Position numbers and translations under genes: made by a program
NCBI GenBank assembly: GCA_910584595.1
Contig: CAJUBQ010000013.1
Span: 7,275-71,274 of the forward strand
DNA: 64,000 bases
Origin: an uncultured Eubacterium sp.
GTDB taxonomy: Bacteria; Bacillota; Clostridia; Lachnospirales; Lachnospiraceae
Direction: 5' to 3'
Notes under the pieces: model-generated
Databases searched by the model: none
Told to the model about the DNA's origin: nothing
What the model saw: the letters and a program-made list of their open reading frames with translations, nothing else
Shown: one piece after another, positions 51,901-60,616 of the stretch
How the letters are laid out: each line of letters opens with the position of its first letter
Position numbering within the stretch: position 1 is the first letter of the stretch

Positions 51901-54317
51901 TCTACATCTGCATTCTTATTAATAGAGTGGATAAAAAACTGTGCAATACCAACAAACACTTCCGCGCAATCACCCATATTAATAAGATTAATCATTATCA
52001 AATTATTATTGATATCTTCAAAAATATATCTAAAATGCAGAATAAATTCTGAAATCTTTTCTTCAACCAATTTGGGCACATATCGTCTTCCTCCCATATA
52101 TTTTTTATTTTCTACAGGAGCATAGTATTTCCACTCCAATGAATGTAGATGATCTGACACCCTAAAAACTTTTTTACCTTTGCGTATGTATGGCAGAAGA
52201 TCAACTGAATTCAGTCGTTCAATTACAATATCCGATGCTTCATTCATGTCCAGTTCCTCTAATAACAACATCTGGTAAGCCACATTCAATGGATGTAATG
52301 GTGTGAACAAAAGTTCTTCATCTGTTCCAACTGTGATAGTACCCAATCGTAGCGCAGCTTCTTGCTCGACAGTTAATGGCTGTCCATTTGACAAAGTACT
52401 AAATTGTTTTTCAAAGGCTTCCAGATACTCGCTAGCAGCTTTAAAGACATCTCCTGCAAGATATGCCAAACTAGGAACTGTGTTGGCATTCAACAAAGCC
52501 CCTATATACCTAAAATATGCTTCCTTCAATTCATCACTTATATTCAAATCTATCAATTCTATTTGAGGTTCATTCTCCTCATGATAGGAATCGCAGTGTG
52601 CCGACAGAATAGTCCTTTCCAAAAACTGCCTTTCAATGCGTAATTCTTTTGACAAATTCCCTTTTGCATAATATTCTTGCGAATCCATCAAAATTTGCTT
52701 TTCATTCATAAATTCAAAGCTCTTTTTCTCAGAAAACTTTCCTTTTAATATTCCACGTCCGACAATCTCTGTACTTTTTGCTTCGTCAGGGACTAACACA
52801 AACGGAACCACAATACCAGCAAAATTAACATCAATCTTTACCCCGTTTCCTATGTTTGCCAATTCATCTTCTGTTGCAAAAATATGTAATCTCTCACCAT
52901 AATTACATCTATATTGCCTATTTTCTTCCAGTTTTTCTGAAATAGTATTACTTGCGCTTTTATTGAATATTAAATCTGTTGAAACCGCAGATAATTTCAA
53001 ATAACTCTTATCAGCATTCTTCTTATAAACTATAGAAAAATTAGTCTTTATCGTAGATATCATATATTCCGCAGGCAAATCCAATATACATATTTTGAAT
53101 ATATATGTTATTGCATTTGTTTCATCCCTAAGCTCAATCTTATGAAACGAGACACCCTTCCTCGGAAAAACAAATATCAAATCCCTATTATCTTTTGTGA
53201 GTGCTGAGTCATCTGCACTTATACAATTATTTGGTATTTTGATATTACATTGAATCTTTACAGACACGAAATCAAACTTATCAGAGTTAAAAATGAGCAG
53301 ACTACGGGTTCTTTTCTTTGTTGTCATAGTGCCTTCTTCTCTAATAAAAAAATTGTTTTCATAAAAAATCTGCTCAAACGGGTTCGAACCATATACAATA
53401 ATATTGTCTTTGTCAATCTGCAATGGGTTTTGTTTCTTTTCTCCCTTTTTTGCCATGGCAGTCTGCATATCTTGATATGTAAACTCGTAGCTCCAGTTTT
53501 CCCCATGTGCATTCTTGGCTTTTTCAATTCTGCGAATAAAAGATTCATCAAAATCATCCAATAAATCTGTTTCTAAGTTCCCAATGCGTATACTTCTATC
53601 TATTCTCTCAAACAGCTCATTATTTTGTTTCAGGGATTTCTTAATGTCTTTCTCGTTATAATTCTGATAATCCGCTTTACCGTCTATCCTAAACAATCTA
53701 AATCCCGGAAAATTCTCTTTATCAACTTGCCCGCTGCTCATGATAGCTAACATATCACGATACTCAAACAATGAATTTTTATCGCTAAATACATCAATAT
53801 TTTTTCTGTTTAATTCAAATTGCAGAATATCTTTTTCAACTGCCGTTAGTTGAGTACTTTCTTCAATCAATCCTTTGAGTTCTGCCATTAAGTTTTCTGC
53901 ATAAAAAGGCATTCCATTCGAAGCCATATCAATTGAACCACTGACAGCACTATCTATTGGATCGGAAGAAATCAACAGTATTGGTTTATGCGCTTCATTC
54001 GCCGCATTTCTCAAATTAGCACATAAAAATTCTTTTGACATACCACCTACCTGTGCCGCAATGATTACTTCAATGTCAACACACTTTAATGTATATGTAT
54101 CATACCGCGAACCATCCGAACACTCATACGCAAATGTCCCTATTGTTCCGTTCTCCTTCAAATATTGCCTTAAAACTTCATATACCTGCCTTACCATATC
54201 GTCATCATCCAGCTTTAGGCTTAATGTGTCTCCCAAATGGAGCAGTCCACTGTTAGAAGACATTTGAAAATAGGCATTTATTTTCTTTGCTATAAAACTA
54301 TAAAATTCTCTTAACAT
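48981..54317 (-). CDS. dptH: Phosphorothioate restriction protein DptH/DndH
   Basis: About 1778 residues using the ATG at 54317, which has GGGGA upstream; GTG at 54338 and ATG at 54326 remain possible. It overlaps the dptG end by 20 bases. The C-terminal 350 residues are a HerA/FtsK-like ATPase: Walker A GIIGTMGTGKTQFTQ near 1428, Walker B ILVDEADNFL near 1658, then ILSTQFLKHF. The first 1300 residues are DptH-specific, with no nuclease motif I can see. With DptF and DptG it makes the complex that damages DNA lacking phosphorothioate. Confidence 0.92.
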   Translation of the reverse strand: MLREFYSFIAKKINAYFQMSSNSGLLHLGDTLSLKLDDDDMVRQVYEVLRQYLKENGTIGTFAYECSDGSRYDTYTLKCVDIEVIIAAQVGGMSKEFLCANLRNAANEAHKPILLISSDPIDSAVSGSIDMASNGMPFYAENLMAELKGLIEESTQLTAVEKDILQFELNRKNIDVFSDKNSLFEYRDMLAIMSSGQVDKENFPGFRLFRIDGKADYQNYNEKDIKKSLKQNNELFERIDRSIRIGNLETDLLDDFDESFIRRIEKAKNAHGENWSYEFTYQDMQTAMAKKGEKKQNPLQIDKDNIIVYGSNPFEQIFYENNFFIREEGTMTTKKRTRSLLIFNSDKFDFVSVKIQCNIKIPNNCISADDSALTKDNRDLIFVFPRKGVSFHKIELRDETNAITYIFKICILDLPAEYMISTIKTNFSIVYKKNADKSYLKLSAVSTDLIFNKSASNTISEKLEENRQYRCNYGERLHIFATEDELANIGNGVKIDVNFAGIVVPFVLVPDEAKSTEIVGRGILKGKFSEKKSFEFMNEKQILMDSQEYYAKGNLSKELRIERQFLERTILSAHCDSYHEENEPQIELIDLNISDELKEAYFRYIGALLNANTVPSLAYLAGDVFKAASEYLEAFEKQFSTLSNGQPLTVEQEAALRLGTITVGTDEELLFTPLHPLNVAYQMLLLEELDMNEASDIVIERLNSVDLLPYIRKGKKVFRVSDHLHSLEWKYYAPVENKKYMGGRRYVPKLVEEKISEFILHFRYIFEDINNNLIMINLINMGDCAEVFVGIAQFFIHSINKNADVDKLIKFEIHIYTDNFSENAFLNIKSYPRLKKYLSEMKMAFVSGVAMSDLEGVISKNVDCYFHSDNGKDYKYAHITFYEMESERVSETATMGQIETGVSLGGLLSGIPSGKYGQKYRTGFGTRYAKKTKVVKMAALYNSLIQVGETGNPYNSDISISTQIDTKVEDKMEYIYKASNWVVFVEPKVDLEFFAEKEADSDLLIIHYSDQYTSSSGYDAITVTYKSTQYSQVIQEYLNEKAVAANISDVKRIINLFNAINGDWLLRLISSKRMVGANKDSTFTREKISIVAAIKFMLAYLKHPDIIWVPLSMEEMLRVSGGAGLSQKEGILSCKNLGFETGATCDDLLFVGLRQDGGHIKVYFYPTEVKTGNNDSTTIKKALEQVRATGTGFEHAFCPGDGLEKTIMYKVNRNFMMQLIITSCKKMKVYHVDDSQNWDIVLDKYRQVLLNEEYVISKELQKIVGIGAVLSFKKGQVLRNNIFTEDQINVIEMPEPDEFRLMIKFVQEIAEDIYLKKESLSLICDNCLSMITGDVSNAPVSEQAEGEDTQKGLYDNEIGEIQMGTANQEDGIQMGAEKVINERDVPEEKGMQILFGTNQQDGQKVIWEPNNTDKIFHTNTGIIGTMGTGKTQFTQSVIAQIYQNRAHNILSDDIGILIFDYKGDYNENKMDFMKLTDAKVYKPFHLPFNPLALTWSGTPKQLLPIHVANTFVDTIAKVFSNLGPKQKNVLLNCIDSAYTKAGINKSIVATWNNEAPTFSTLYQIYENDEDIKKGDVLDAALYKIAQFEIFEPVVAKTQALFELLNGIVVLDLSGYDSDIQNLVVAITLDLFYSQMQAAGHSKLEGTMRQITKLILVDEADNFLREGYPSLRKILKEGREFGVGTILSTQFLKHFVTKDEDYSKYILTWVVHNVADLSSGDVRFVFNTQNGSLAESQLCSDIKNLKKHESILKIGNNDIPVYMRDQAFWEYVKENNQYK

Positions 54318-55707
54318 ACTGCGCATCCCCGCTATCACTTTTTTTGTCTATTAAATTCAATTTTGTAAAGAACTCCTGTACAAGCTTTTTTGATGTCTGA
54401 TCAAGATAAATACCCCTTAACTCATATTCCTTAAACAAATCAATCAGCCGAATCTTTTCTTCACCCCGCAGTGAAATCTTTGTCAGAAAAATAACATCTC
54501 TTTCAGTTAAATTAAGTACCATTCCGGATTTCCTTCGATTTTTTAACCACCTGTTTTTTGCATATTCTTCAAATTTTTTAATATAAAAATCATTTGCCCT
54601 ATTTCTTTCGGTATTCAAAAATTGTTCTTCAACGCATCTGAACAAATGCCTTATAGCCATATCTGTTTGATTAATCCCTATTTGTTCCGATATTTCATCA
54701 AATTTTTTATAGTCCCCAATACAGTTTGTATATGCCTTTTCTACTTTTCTAATTTCCTCTGCAACCAGTAAATCCTTTTCCTTGTCATCGCCAATATATT
54801 CTTTAAGCATTATATAATCATACATAAGCTCCTGATCCTTATGCTGGTTTATCAGCTCCAATGTAATTGCATGGCAAAAAAGATGATTGACCTTTTGATG
54901 CAACTGCTCCCAACCATTCAAACAGCATCTTCTATTTCCGCTTACTTTTTCCCAGTCAAGCGCATAATAAAATTCCACAATGCTATCCCGACTGCCGCTG
55001 CCAAAATTATCTAATGTTATGCAAGTTTGCGTAACATAATAAAAGTAATAAAGATCTAACAAATTAGAAATATCTTCCCGCTCTGTCATACCGCTGACCA
55101 GCATATACTCAAAGTCTCTTTTAAATTTATCTTGAATCCCCCTGATTACAGCAAAATATTTCTTTTCCCTTTCACTGTTTTCTTTTTGAACGGGAAAAAC
55201 CGATTCTACAACCATACGTTCCACAACATTATACGGATACTTTTTCGTCACGTCTTGTATAATCTGACAATCACTTACATTCAATCCCAACACGCAGAAC
55301 AAAAAATATGCTAAATCTTCCACACTCTTATTTTCAGCCTTTGATTGGTAAGCATACAAACCAATATTCTTTGCCACAAACTTATCATTCTTAAAAAACA
55401 TTCGCTTTACTGTTTTGTCAAAAAAAGCTTCATCCTCCTTTGCCATGAGCAACTGCTTCTTTATTTTACAACACAAATCATCAAACACAACTTCGTCAGT
55501 TTCTATCCCAAGTGCCAGCCTAAAAAAATCACCAATTATTTCTTCCAGTTCCAACACAATATACACTTTTCCATTCGCCCTGTATGGAAATAATTTAAAC
55601 ATCTTATCTGGATGATGTTTCAACCTGGATGTATCAGTTCCCTTTTCTTCTATATTCTGAACATTAAAATTTGTTCTAAATACTGCCTCATCAAATATAT
55701 AATCCAT
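54298..55707 (-). CDS. dptG: Phosphorothioate restriction protein DptG/DndG
   Basis: 469 residues, between dptF (1-base gap) and dptH (overlap). Largely helical with no catalytic motif; composition and placement fit DptG, the least characterised partner. Segments such as FRTNFNVQNIEEKGTDTSRL at the start and TERDVIFLTKISLRGEEKIR near the end are ordinary for the family as far as I can judge. Named mainly by gene order. Confidence 0.85.
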   Translation of the reverse strand: MDYIFDEAVFRTNFNVQNIEEKGTDTSRLKHHPDKMFKLFPYRANGKVYIVLELEEIIGDFFRLALGIETDEVVFDDLCCKIKKQLLMAKEDEAFFDKTVKRMFFKNDKFVAKNIGLYAYQSKAENKSVEDLAYFLFCVLGLNVSDCQIIQDVTKKYPYNVVERMVVESVFPVQKENSEREKKYFAVIRGIQDKFKRDFEYMLVSGMTEREDISNLLDLYYFYYVTQTCITLDNFGSGSRDSIVEFYYALDWEKVSGNRRCCLNGWEQLHQKVNHLFCHAITLELINQHKDQELMYDYIMLKEYIGDDKEKDLLVAEEIRKVEKAYTNCIGDYKKFDEISEQIGINQTDMAIRHLFRCVEEQFLNTERNRANDFYIKKFEEYAKNRWLKNRRKSGMVLNLTERDVIFLTKISLRGEEKIRLIDLFKEYELRGIYLDQTSKKLVQEFFTKLNLIDKKSDSGDAQYVKRIL

Positions 55708-55708
55708 G

Positions 55709-57439
55709 CTACTTCACCACCTTAAACTCGTAACCAAACCCAGTCTTCTTAATTTCTGCCGATTTTCCTTCATTAGATGCAATAATTATTTTTTCACCCA
55801 ACGAGCCCGACTTTAGTATTTTTTCCACAAAAACAATAAAGTCCGCATGATTATTTCGATCATCACCAGTAGGAATATAGCCTTCATTTAGCTTTGTAAT
55901 TAACTCATACAAGGAATAATCAATCGACAACTGAATAATTTCCGATGTATTTTGATTCTTAAATTCAATTACGATATTAGAAGCAAAACGCTGTAGTTGT
56001 TCATCTTCTGCTTCTCTTGGCATATTATCCAGATATTCCTTAAAGTCAAGATTTTCATATATCCTAAATCCAACAATATCATCATCTAAACATACATATT
56101 TTTCTGATTCCGACCCGCACCACTTTAGAACCGCCTTTTGTACCTTGCCGTACAACGATGCCAGTCCAATTGTATGACCTGCATTATACTGAAATAAATC
56201 ATTCAAAAAAGACTTATATACTTCATCGCTTTCAACATAATCCATAATTGCCCTGACTCTAATCAGAATCTTAAATAATTTAAGTTTTAAAACCTTATCA
56301 GAATTTATTTTACCAATTACTTTGTGATCTGCTAACACATGTTCATAACCAGAACCCTGCAAATATGCTCTAATCTCATTTTCTATAGTATAGGAAACAT
56401 TATAATGGATTGCAAATGAGTCTGCATCTTCCTTGCGGAGCAGCAGTATATCATATTTCTGCATTTGATTCATTAATGGTGTCACATCCGAATTATCAAA
56501 CATCAAAGTAGGCGTTATATTCTTAACATACTCTTTTAACATTGTCATAGAATTTGGTGATACTGAACACATCTTGTCAAAGCTGAATTCCGGCGAAACC
56601 AGCACATCATATACATAATTAAGAAGCTCTCTTGTAGTGAGAACTTCCTTGTCTTTCACAATCCCTTTTACCAATAAATATGAAAGAAATTTTCTAGGAT
56701 TCTTATTTAAAAACAATTCAAAATTATTTTTTACCGAGCATATAGAAGCCAGTGGACACTCTACTGACTTCCTTTTATATGCCTGATAAAACATATTTGC
56801 CTCATTCTCTGAAAAAATTTTGTCCAACAATTGCTCTATGTAATCAGGAACAACCCCTGTTTCGCACAATGAAAACATATGATAATCAGAGAAACTTACA
56901 TGCTGAAATGGGCTGCACGCATCAAAGTCATAATCACAGACTGTGGAAGTCAAAATATTACTCTTTTCAACATATTTCTTGAGTCTGTTAAATCTCAATT
57001 CTGCATATTCCGACTCCACAAAATTACTCAGCACTCCTAAGTTTATAGCCAGAATGAGATTCTGCCCTGGTTCATCACATCTTTCGTCTGAAAATCTATC
57101 TAATAATTCATTTAATGTTTCATTTGGCTTTTTATACTGCGAGCTTACTTCCGTAGCATCATTATAAACCTGATATCCTTCAATAAGCTGTTCTGGATCA
57201 CAGTTTTTCAAATATGACAGCAAATGCGACTTGCCATCCCCTGCACTGCCGCAAAGCATACACAATGTTTTCTTACCTGTTGTTTTAACCTTTCTTAAAA
57301 TATCCTTCAAATCTCTCTCTACAGTTCTTTCGACATGCATATATTCTTTAAAACTATCGAATTTACTAATGTTGTCAATAGACTCACTTGATGATTTTCT
57401 CAATCTATTCAATTCAACGACAAAATCACACACCGTCAT
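55709..57439 (-). CDS. dptF: Phosphorothioate restriction protein DptF/DndF
   Basis: 576 residues from the ATG at 57439 (GGAG before it). P-loop GSAGDGKS at 64-71 in the segment CMLCGSAGDGKSHLLSYL marks the AAA-like ATPase typical of DptF. DptFGH cut or damage unmodified DNA. First gene of the restriction operon. Confidence 0.92.
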   Translation of the reverse strand: MTVCDFVVELNRLRKSSSESIDNISKFDSFKEYMHVERTVERDLKDILRKVKTTGKKTLCMLCGSAGDGKSHLLSYLKNCDPEQLIEGYQVYNDATEVSSQYKKPNETLNELLDRFSDERCDEPGQNLILAINLGVLSNFVESEYAELRFNRLKKYVEKSNILTSTVCDYDFDACSPFQHVSFSDYHMFSLCETGVVPDYIEQLLDKIFSENEANMFYQAYKRKSVECPLASICSVKNNFELFLNKNPRKFLSYLLVKGIVKDKEVLTTRELLNYVYDVLVSPEFSFDKMCSVSPNSMTMLKEYVKNITPTLMFDNSDVTPLMNQMQKYDILLLRKEDADSFAIHYNVSYTIENEIRAYLQGSGYEHVLADHKVIGKINSDKVLKLKLFKILIRVRAIMDYVESDEVYKSFLNDLFQYNAGHTIGLASLYGKVQKAVLKWCGSESEKYVCLDDDIVGFRIYENLDFKEYLDNMPREAEDEQLQRFASNIVIEFKNQNTSEIIQLSIDYSLYELITKLNEGYIPTGDDRNNHADFIVFVEKILKSGSLGEKIIIASNEGKSAEIKKTGFGYEFKVVK

Positions 57440-57772
57440 AGTACACTCCAATCTTCTTCATTGAATTAGTTCTACAGCTCCTAATGTACTTTTCAATCAC
57501 ATTATTTATAAAGCACTATTACTTGAAACAGTAAACACCTTCCAAATCATACACTTATCCCCTTTCCCATCAAATTATAACGAAACTTTCATCCCCTATA
57601 AATACTGAAATACAAAATTTATAGTACTAATTAGCTATAATGAGATAGCCTGCAAGTCCTTGTAAATATTGACTCGTTATATTTCTTTGCGAAATTTTGT
57701 CTATAAATATTTTTATTTTACTACTTTTGTTCACCTTTTTCAACAAATCATAAATTTTTTAATTTCTTGCTC
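57440..57772. other. AT-rich leader of dptFGH
   Basis: No gene. Presumably contains the dptF promoter; the best candidate on the minus strand is TTTACT, 17 bases, TTTATA (about 57532-57504), which is weak. Confidence 0.35.
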
Positions 57773-57862
57773 CTATCCAAACATTTCTCTTAATACATCT
57801 CTTATTGAACCAATATCATAGACAGTAATATCCTCATGAGCATCCACAAATTCTTCAATCAT
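57773..57862 (-). pseudogene. 29-residue remnant
   Basis: MIEEFVDAHEDITVYDIGSI then RDVLREMFG, stop. Reads like the natural C-terminus of a larger protein whose upstream part has been lost or is out of frame. Not recognised. Confidence 0.35.
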
Positions 57863-57880
57863 CGCTAAATATATCCTATT

Positions 57881-58090
57881 TCACCCAGCCTCCATCCCCA
57901 ACAGCTCCTCCGCAATCTCCTCACTGACCACACGCATCAGGTTATCCTCCTCCTTCTCCGCGGAAAGAAAGTTCATGCTTCCATACCACACGATCTCATG
58001 ATCAATCACGGCATAATGTTCATGCAGAGTCTCCTGCGGCAATACGCGTATTCCCGCCTGTTCCAACTCCCTAACCCGGATAAACCGGAA
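57881..58090 (-). pseudogene. C-terminal fragment of a PLD-domain protein
   Basis: The frame FIRVRELEQAGIRVLPQETL, HEHYAVIDHEIVWYGSMNFL, SAEKEEDNLMRVVSEEIA matches the last HKD-type motif of phospholipase-D-fold nucleases/helicases (H-x-(K)-x4-D then WYGS-x-N), with His where Lys is usual. The frame runs upstream without start into the 505-residue gene's flank near 58090, so the protein is cut there. Confidence 0.65.
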
Positions 58091-59715
58091 AAGTATTTTG
58101 CATTTCCTCCAGATTTCCAGTACAATAAAGAAAAACCATGGAGGATTTGTTCATGTTACTTACGGATAAATATGCTGACAAAATTTATGGTACGATCACC
58201 TGCTATGACCGTATGATTATCCAAGGCTATATCCCCGGTTGGAGCCATGCAGAAGGCATGACCGGCTATCTAAAAGCCAACAACATCCGTATTTTTGATT
58301 TCTCAAATTTCTCCCAGCCCCTTACGCAACAAGTCCGTTCAAATGCCCAACGCATCGCTGATGAAAACGGCATTGAAATTGAGTTTATCCGTAAACTCCG
58401 GGCTTTCAGGAAAGATGACCGAATCCAGGAGATCATCCAAAAAAACGGAAAGACCGAAGGGCTGATCCATATCTTTTCTGCCATGGAACAGTGCAATACT
58501 TATAAGCCATGGCATGATAAGGCCACGGGGAAGACGTTCCTCAAGTTTGACCAGGGCAAATGCCTTCACTATTACTTTTACTTCATTGACAAAGAACTGG
58601 GACTGTGCCACCTGCGTGTTCCCACCTGGGCTCCTTTCCGCCTGCAGTTCTATATGAACGGCCATAACCTCCTTGCCCATAAGCTGCAGAAAAAGGAAAT
58701 CTCTTACCGTATGCATGACAACGCTTTCCTCGAAATCTCTGATGTGGGGGCTGCCCAGAAGCTCTCGGACAGGATCAACCCCGAAGACCTCCATAAAGTC
58801 CTGAACGCCTTTGCCAGACGTTACTGTCCGGTTCCTGAAACGCTTGGGTTGGGCTATACATGGACAATCCAGCAGATCGAATGTGCAACGGACATCATGT
58901 TCAAACAGCCCTGCCATCTGGAACCCCTTTACGACGAGATCATCCGGACGGCAATCTTTACGGTAAAACCAGACAATATCGCCACTTTCCTGGGACGGCG
59001 TATTACCTATAACTGTAGGAAAGAAATCGGCGCCAACTATAACCAGCGCATTCTCGGAACGAGGATCAAACACCATATGGGTGATGCATCAATCAAAATG
59101 TATGATAAGTTCGGCCATGTCTTACGGATAGAAAGCGCCTGTAATGATGTCGGGGCTTTCCGGGTAAAACGAAAAGTGGAGCACAAGGACGGCAGTTCAT
59201 CGGAACAAAAGGCGCCATTGAAAAAGAGCGTTTACAGCCTGTACCAGCTGTTTACGATTATGAAAGCCGCCAATTACCGATGCCTGGAATTCATTTCATC
59301 ATTCGACGACCACAGCAATGGAAACGGGAATCTTACAAAAGTTACCAGTCCGATTGTGGAAAATGAGCGTTCTTACCGTGGGCTGAACTTTTTTGCGGAA
59401 CGCGACCTGCAGGCGCTGGAAGCGGTCAGCCGGGGTGAATACATGACTTTCGGGATGCAGTGGAAAGATATCCGCCGCCATCTGGAAAACATCAGTCCGT
59501 CAGCCATGTCCAGAATATTTAAATGGCTCCGTCTCCACGGGATCATCGAGCGTGCAAAGGGCACTTATAAATACTTCGTCACAGCCTATGGCAAAGAAAT
59601 CATTGCTGCTGGACTTACTGTTAAAAATCTTGTGCTTATACCAGCATTGGCATAGGTATTTTTTCTTACGCAGAATTTTGCCATTTTGCGTCAAAAATCA
59701 TTTATAAGTGGCCTA
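58080..59715 (+). mobile_element. Putative mobile unit carrying the 505-residue protein
   Basis: A single gene with about 55 bases before and 50 bases after it, bounded on the left by a cut PLD gene and on the right by a cut hepT gene. GC-richer than the surroundings. No clear terminal inverted repeats: left flank has CCGGATAAACCGG, and TATTTTGCATTT (left) resembles AATTTTGCCATTTT (right). Borders are estimated from where neighbouring genes stop. Confidence 0.5.
58138..59655 (+). CDS. 505-residue protein of a multi-copy mobile family
   Basis: Begins MEDLFMLLTDKYADKIYGTI or, better, at MLLTDKYADKIYG. Landmarks are YDRMIIQGYIPGWSHAEGM, FDQGKCLHYYFYFIDKELG, RVPTWAPFRLQFYMNGHN, NIATFLGRRITYNCRKEIG, GTRIKHHMGDASIKMYDKFG and a C-terminal winged-helix-like part (HLENISPSAMSRIFKWLRLHG). 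Proteins of this kind are common in gut bacteria and are often labelled MarR-like because of that end. I know of no defined activity. The pattern of acidic and His residues in the central part may be catalytic. Position between two truncated genes supports mobility. Confidence 0.7.
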   Translation: MEDLFMLLTDKYADKIYGTITCYDRMIIQGYIPGWSHAEGMTGYLKANNIRIFDFSNFSQPLTQQVRSNAQRIADENGIEIEFIRKLRAFRKDDRIQEIIQKNGKTEGLIHIFSAMEQCNTYKPWHDKATGKTFLKFDQGKCLHYYFYFIDKELGLCHLRVPTWAPFRLQFYMNGHNLLAHKLQKKEISYRMHDNAFLEISDVGAAQKLSDRINPEDLHKVLNAFARRYCPVPETLGLGYTWTIQQIECATDIMFKQPCHLEPLYDEIIRTAIFTVKPDNIATFLGRRITYNCRKEIGANYNQRILGTRIKHHMGDASIKMYDKFGHVLRIESACNDVGAFRVKRKVEHKDGSSSEQKAPLKKSVYSLYQLFTIMKAANYRCLEFISSFDDHSNGNGNLTKVTSPIVENERSYRGLNFFAERDLQALEAVSRGEYMTFGMQWKDIRRHLENISPSAMSRIFKWLRLHGIIERAKGTYKYFVTAYGKEIIAAGLTVKNLVLIPALA

Positions 59716-59908
59716 AAAATTCCTCAGATAACATTTTAGCAAGCTCTCCGATCTGCAGTATTGGCATTGTAATTGAATTTCTATATATAAAACCAGATTT
59801 TTCATTTATAAAAAGCTTTTTATCATGTTTAAAGTAATCATGTGTATCCTTGATCTGCAGACAATAGTCCGTTATTTTAAGCAGTATTGTCCTAACCTTT
59901 TGATTCAT
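59702..59908 (-). pseudogene. hepT: HepT-like toxin, C-terminus lost
   Basis: ATG at 59908, overlapping mntA by 17 bases. 68 residues: MNQKVRTILLKITDYCLQIK, KHDKKLFINEKSGFIYRNSI, MPILQIGELAKMLSEEF, a clear HepT/DUF86 start. The usual last 45 residues with the RNase R-x4-6-H motif are missing; the frame ends three codons after EEFL at the edge of the mobile unit. Presumably not toxic. Confidence 0.8.
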
Positions 59909-60188
59909 AAACAACGACCTCATCTTTCTTTATCTGTTCTAGAAATACGACATCATTTGACGTATCTGTAATCACATCTATATTTCTTCCAAATGCTTTT
60001 TCAAGCTCATCAATAAAAGACGCTAGCTGAAATAAGGATTGTATTTTCCCCTTTGATATGACGAAATCATAATCACTCGTTTCCGCTGCTGTATTTTTTG
60101 CCCTGGATCCAAATAACGCAACTCTGTCTGCACCATATTTTTGCGCAATATGAGCAACTGTTTTTGATATAGTTTTTATGTCTGTCAT
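59892..60188 (-). CDS. mntA: MntA-like nucleotidyltransferase antitoxin
   Basis: 98 residues with the minimal nucleotidyltransferase motif: Gly27-Ser28 in ALFGSRAK and Asp39-x-Asp41 in SDYDFVIS. In the MntA-HepT system this enzyme AMPylates and silences HepT. GAAGGTGATGGA ribosome region. Intact although its partner is cut. Confidence 0.88.
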   Translation of the reverse strand: MTDIKTISKTVAHIAQKYGADRVALFGSRAKNTAAETSDYDFVISKGKIQSLFQLASFIDELEKAFGRNIDVITDTSNDVVFLEQIKKDEVVVYESKG

Positions 60189-60233
60189 TCCATCACCTTC
60201 CCTGTCCGGCAGTTTTCTTTACTAATAAGCTGT

Positions 60234-60470
60234 CTATCCGATAAATACGTTATAAATTACAACTGAATAAACAAACAGTGCTGTTATTATGGTAAGAAGA
60301 AATCCACTTTTATCCCTGTTATTCTTATACTCAATACTTCTCAATAATAATAAAGTAGCAAGCGAAGTAAGCATAACAGGATTTGAAATGTCAAACGATA
60401 GAACTTTTAGCAAACCTAATCCGGCAAAAAAAACAGTAATTACTGATAATGTGATTTTTATAGCTTTCAT
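60234..60470 (-). CDS. Small membrane protein
   Basis: 78 residues from the ATG at 60470 (GGAGGATATTC before it). Three hydrophobic segments: about 4-22, 26-42 and 54-76. Of the general small-integral-membrane type; no specific family recognised. Stands alone, upstream of mntA on the same strand. Confidence 0.55.
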   Translation of the reverse strand: MKAIKITLSVITVFFAGLGLLKVLSFDISNPVMLTSLATLLLLRSIEYKNNRDKSGFLLTIITALFVYSVVIYNVFIG

Positions 60471-60616
60471 AACGAATATCCTCCACTTCAAATACCGATT
60501 TATCTCTAACATTATTTTAACATAACGCTGCAGGCTTTTCCATCCCCTGTCTTATCAAAACATCTTATCAGTAATTATTTGTAAAGAGGGCGAAAGCCGC
60601 ATTTTGGCTTTTGCCC

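Noticed and set aside
53370..53400. tRNA-like GGTTCGAACC
   Set aside because: It lies inside dptH coding sequence with no acceptor or anticodon stem around it. No tRNA or rRNA gene was recognised in the window.
58339..59076. 245-residue minus-strand frame antisense to the 505-residue gene
   Set aside because: Shadow of a real gene in a GC-richer region; no ribosome site or domain.
59668..59691. ACGCA/TGCGT hairpin behind the 505-residue gene as terminator
   Set aside because: Only five paired bases and no T-tract in the right place.
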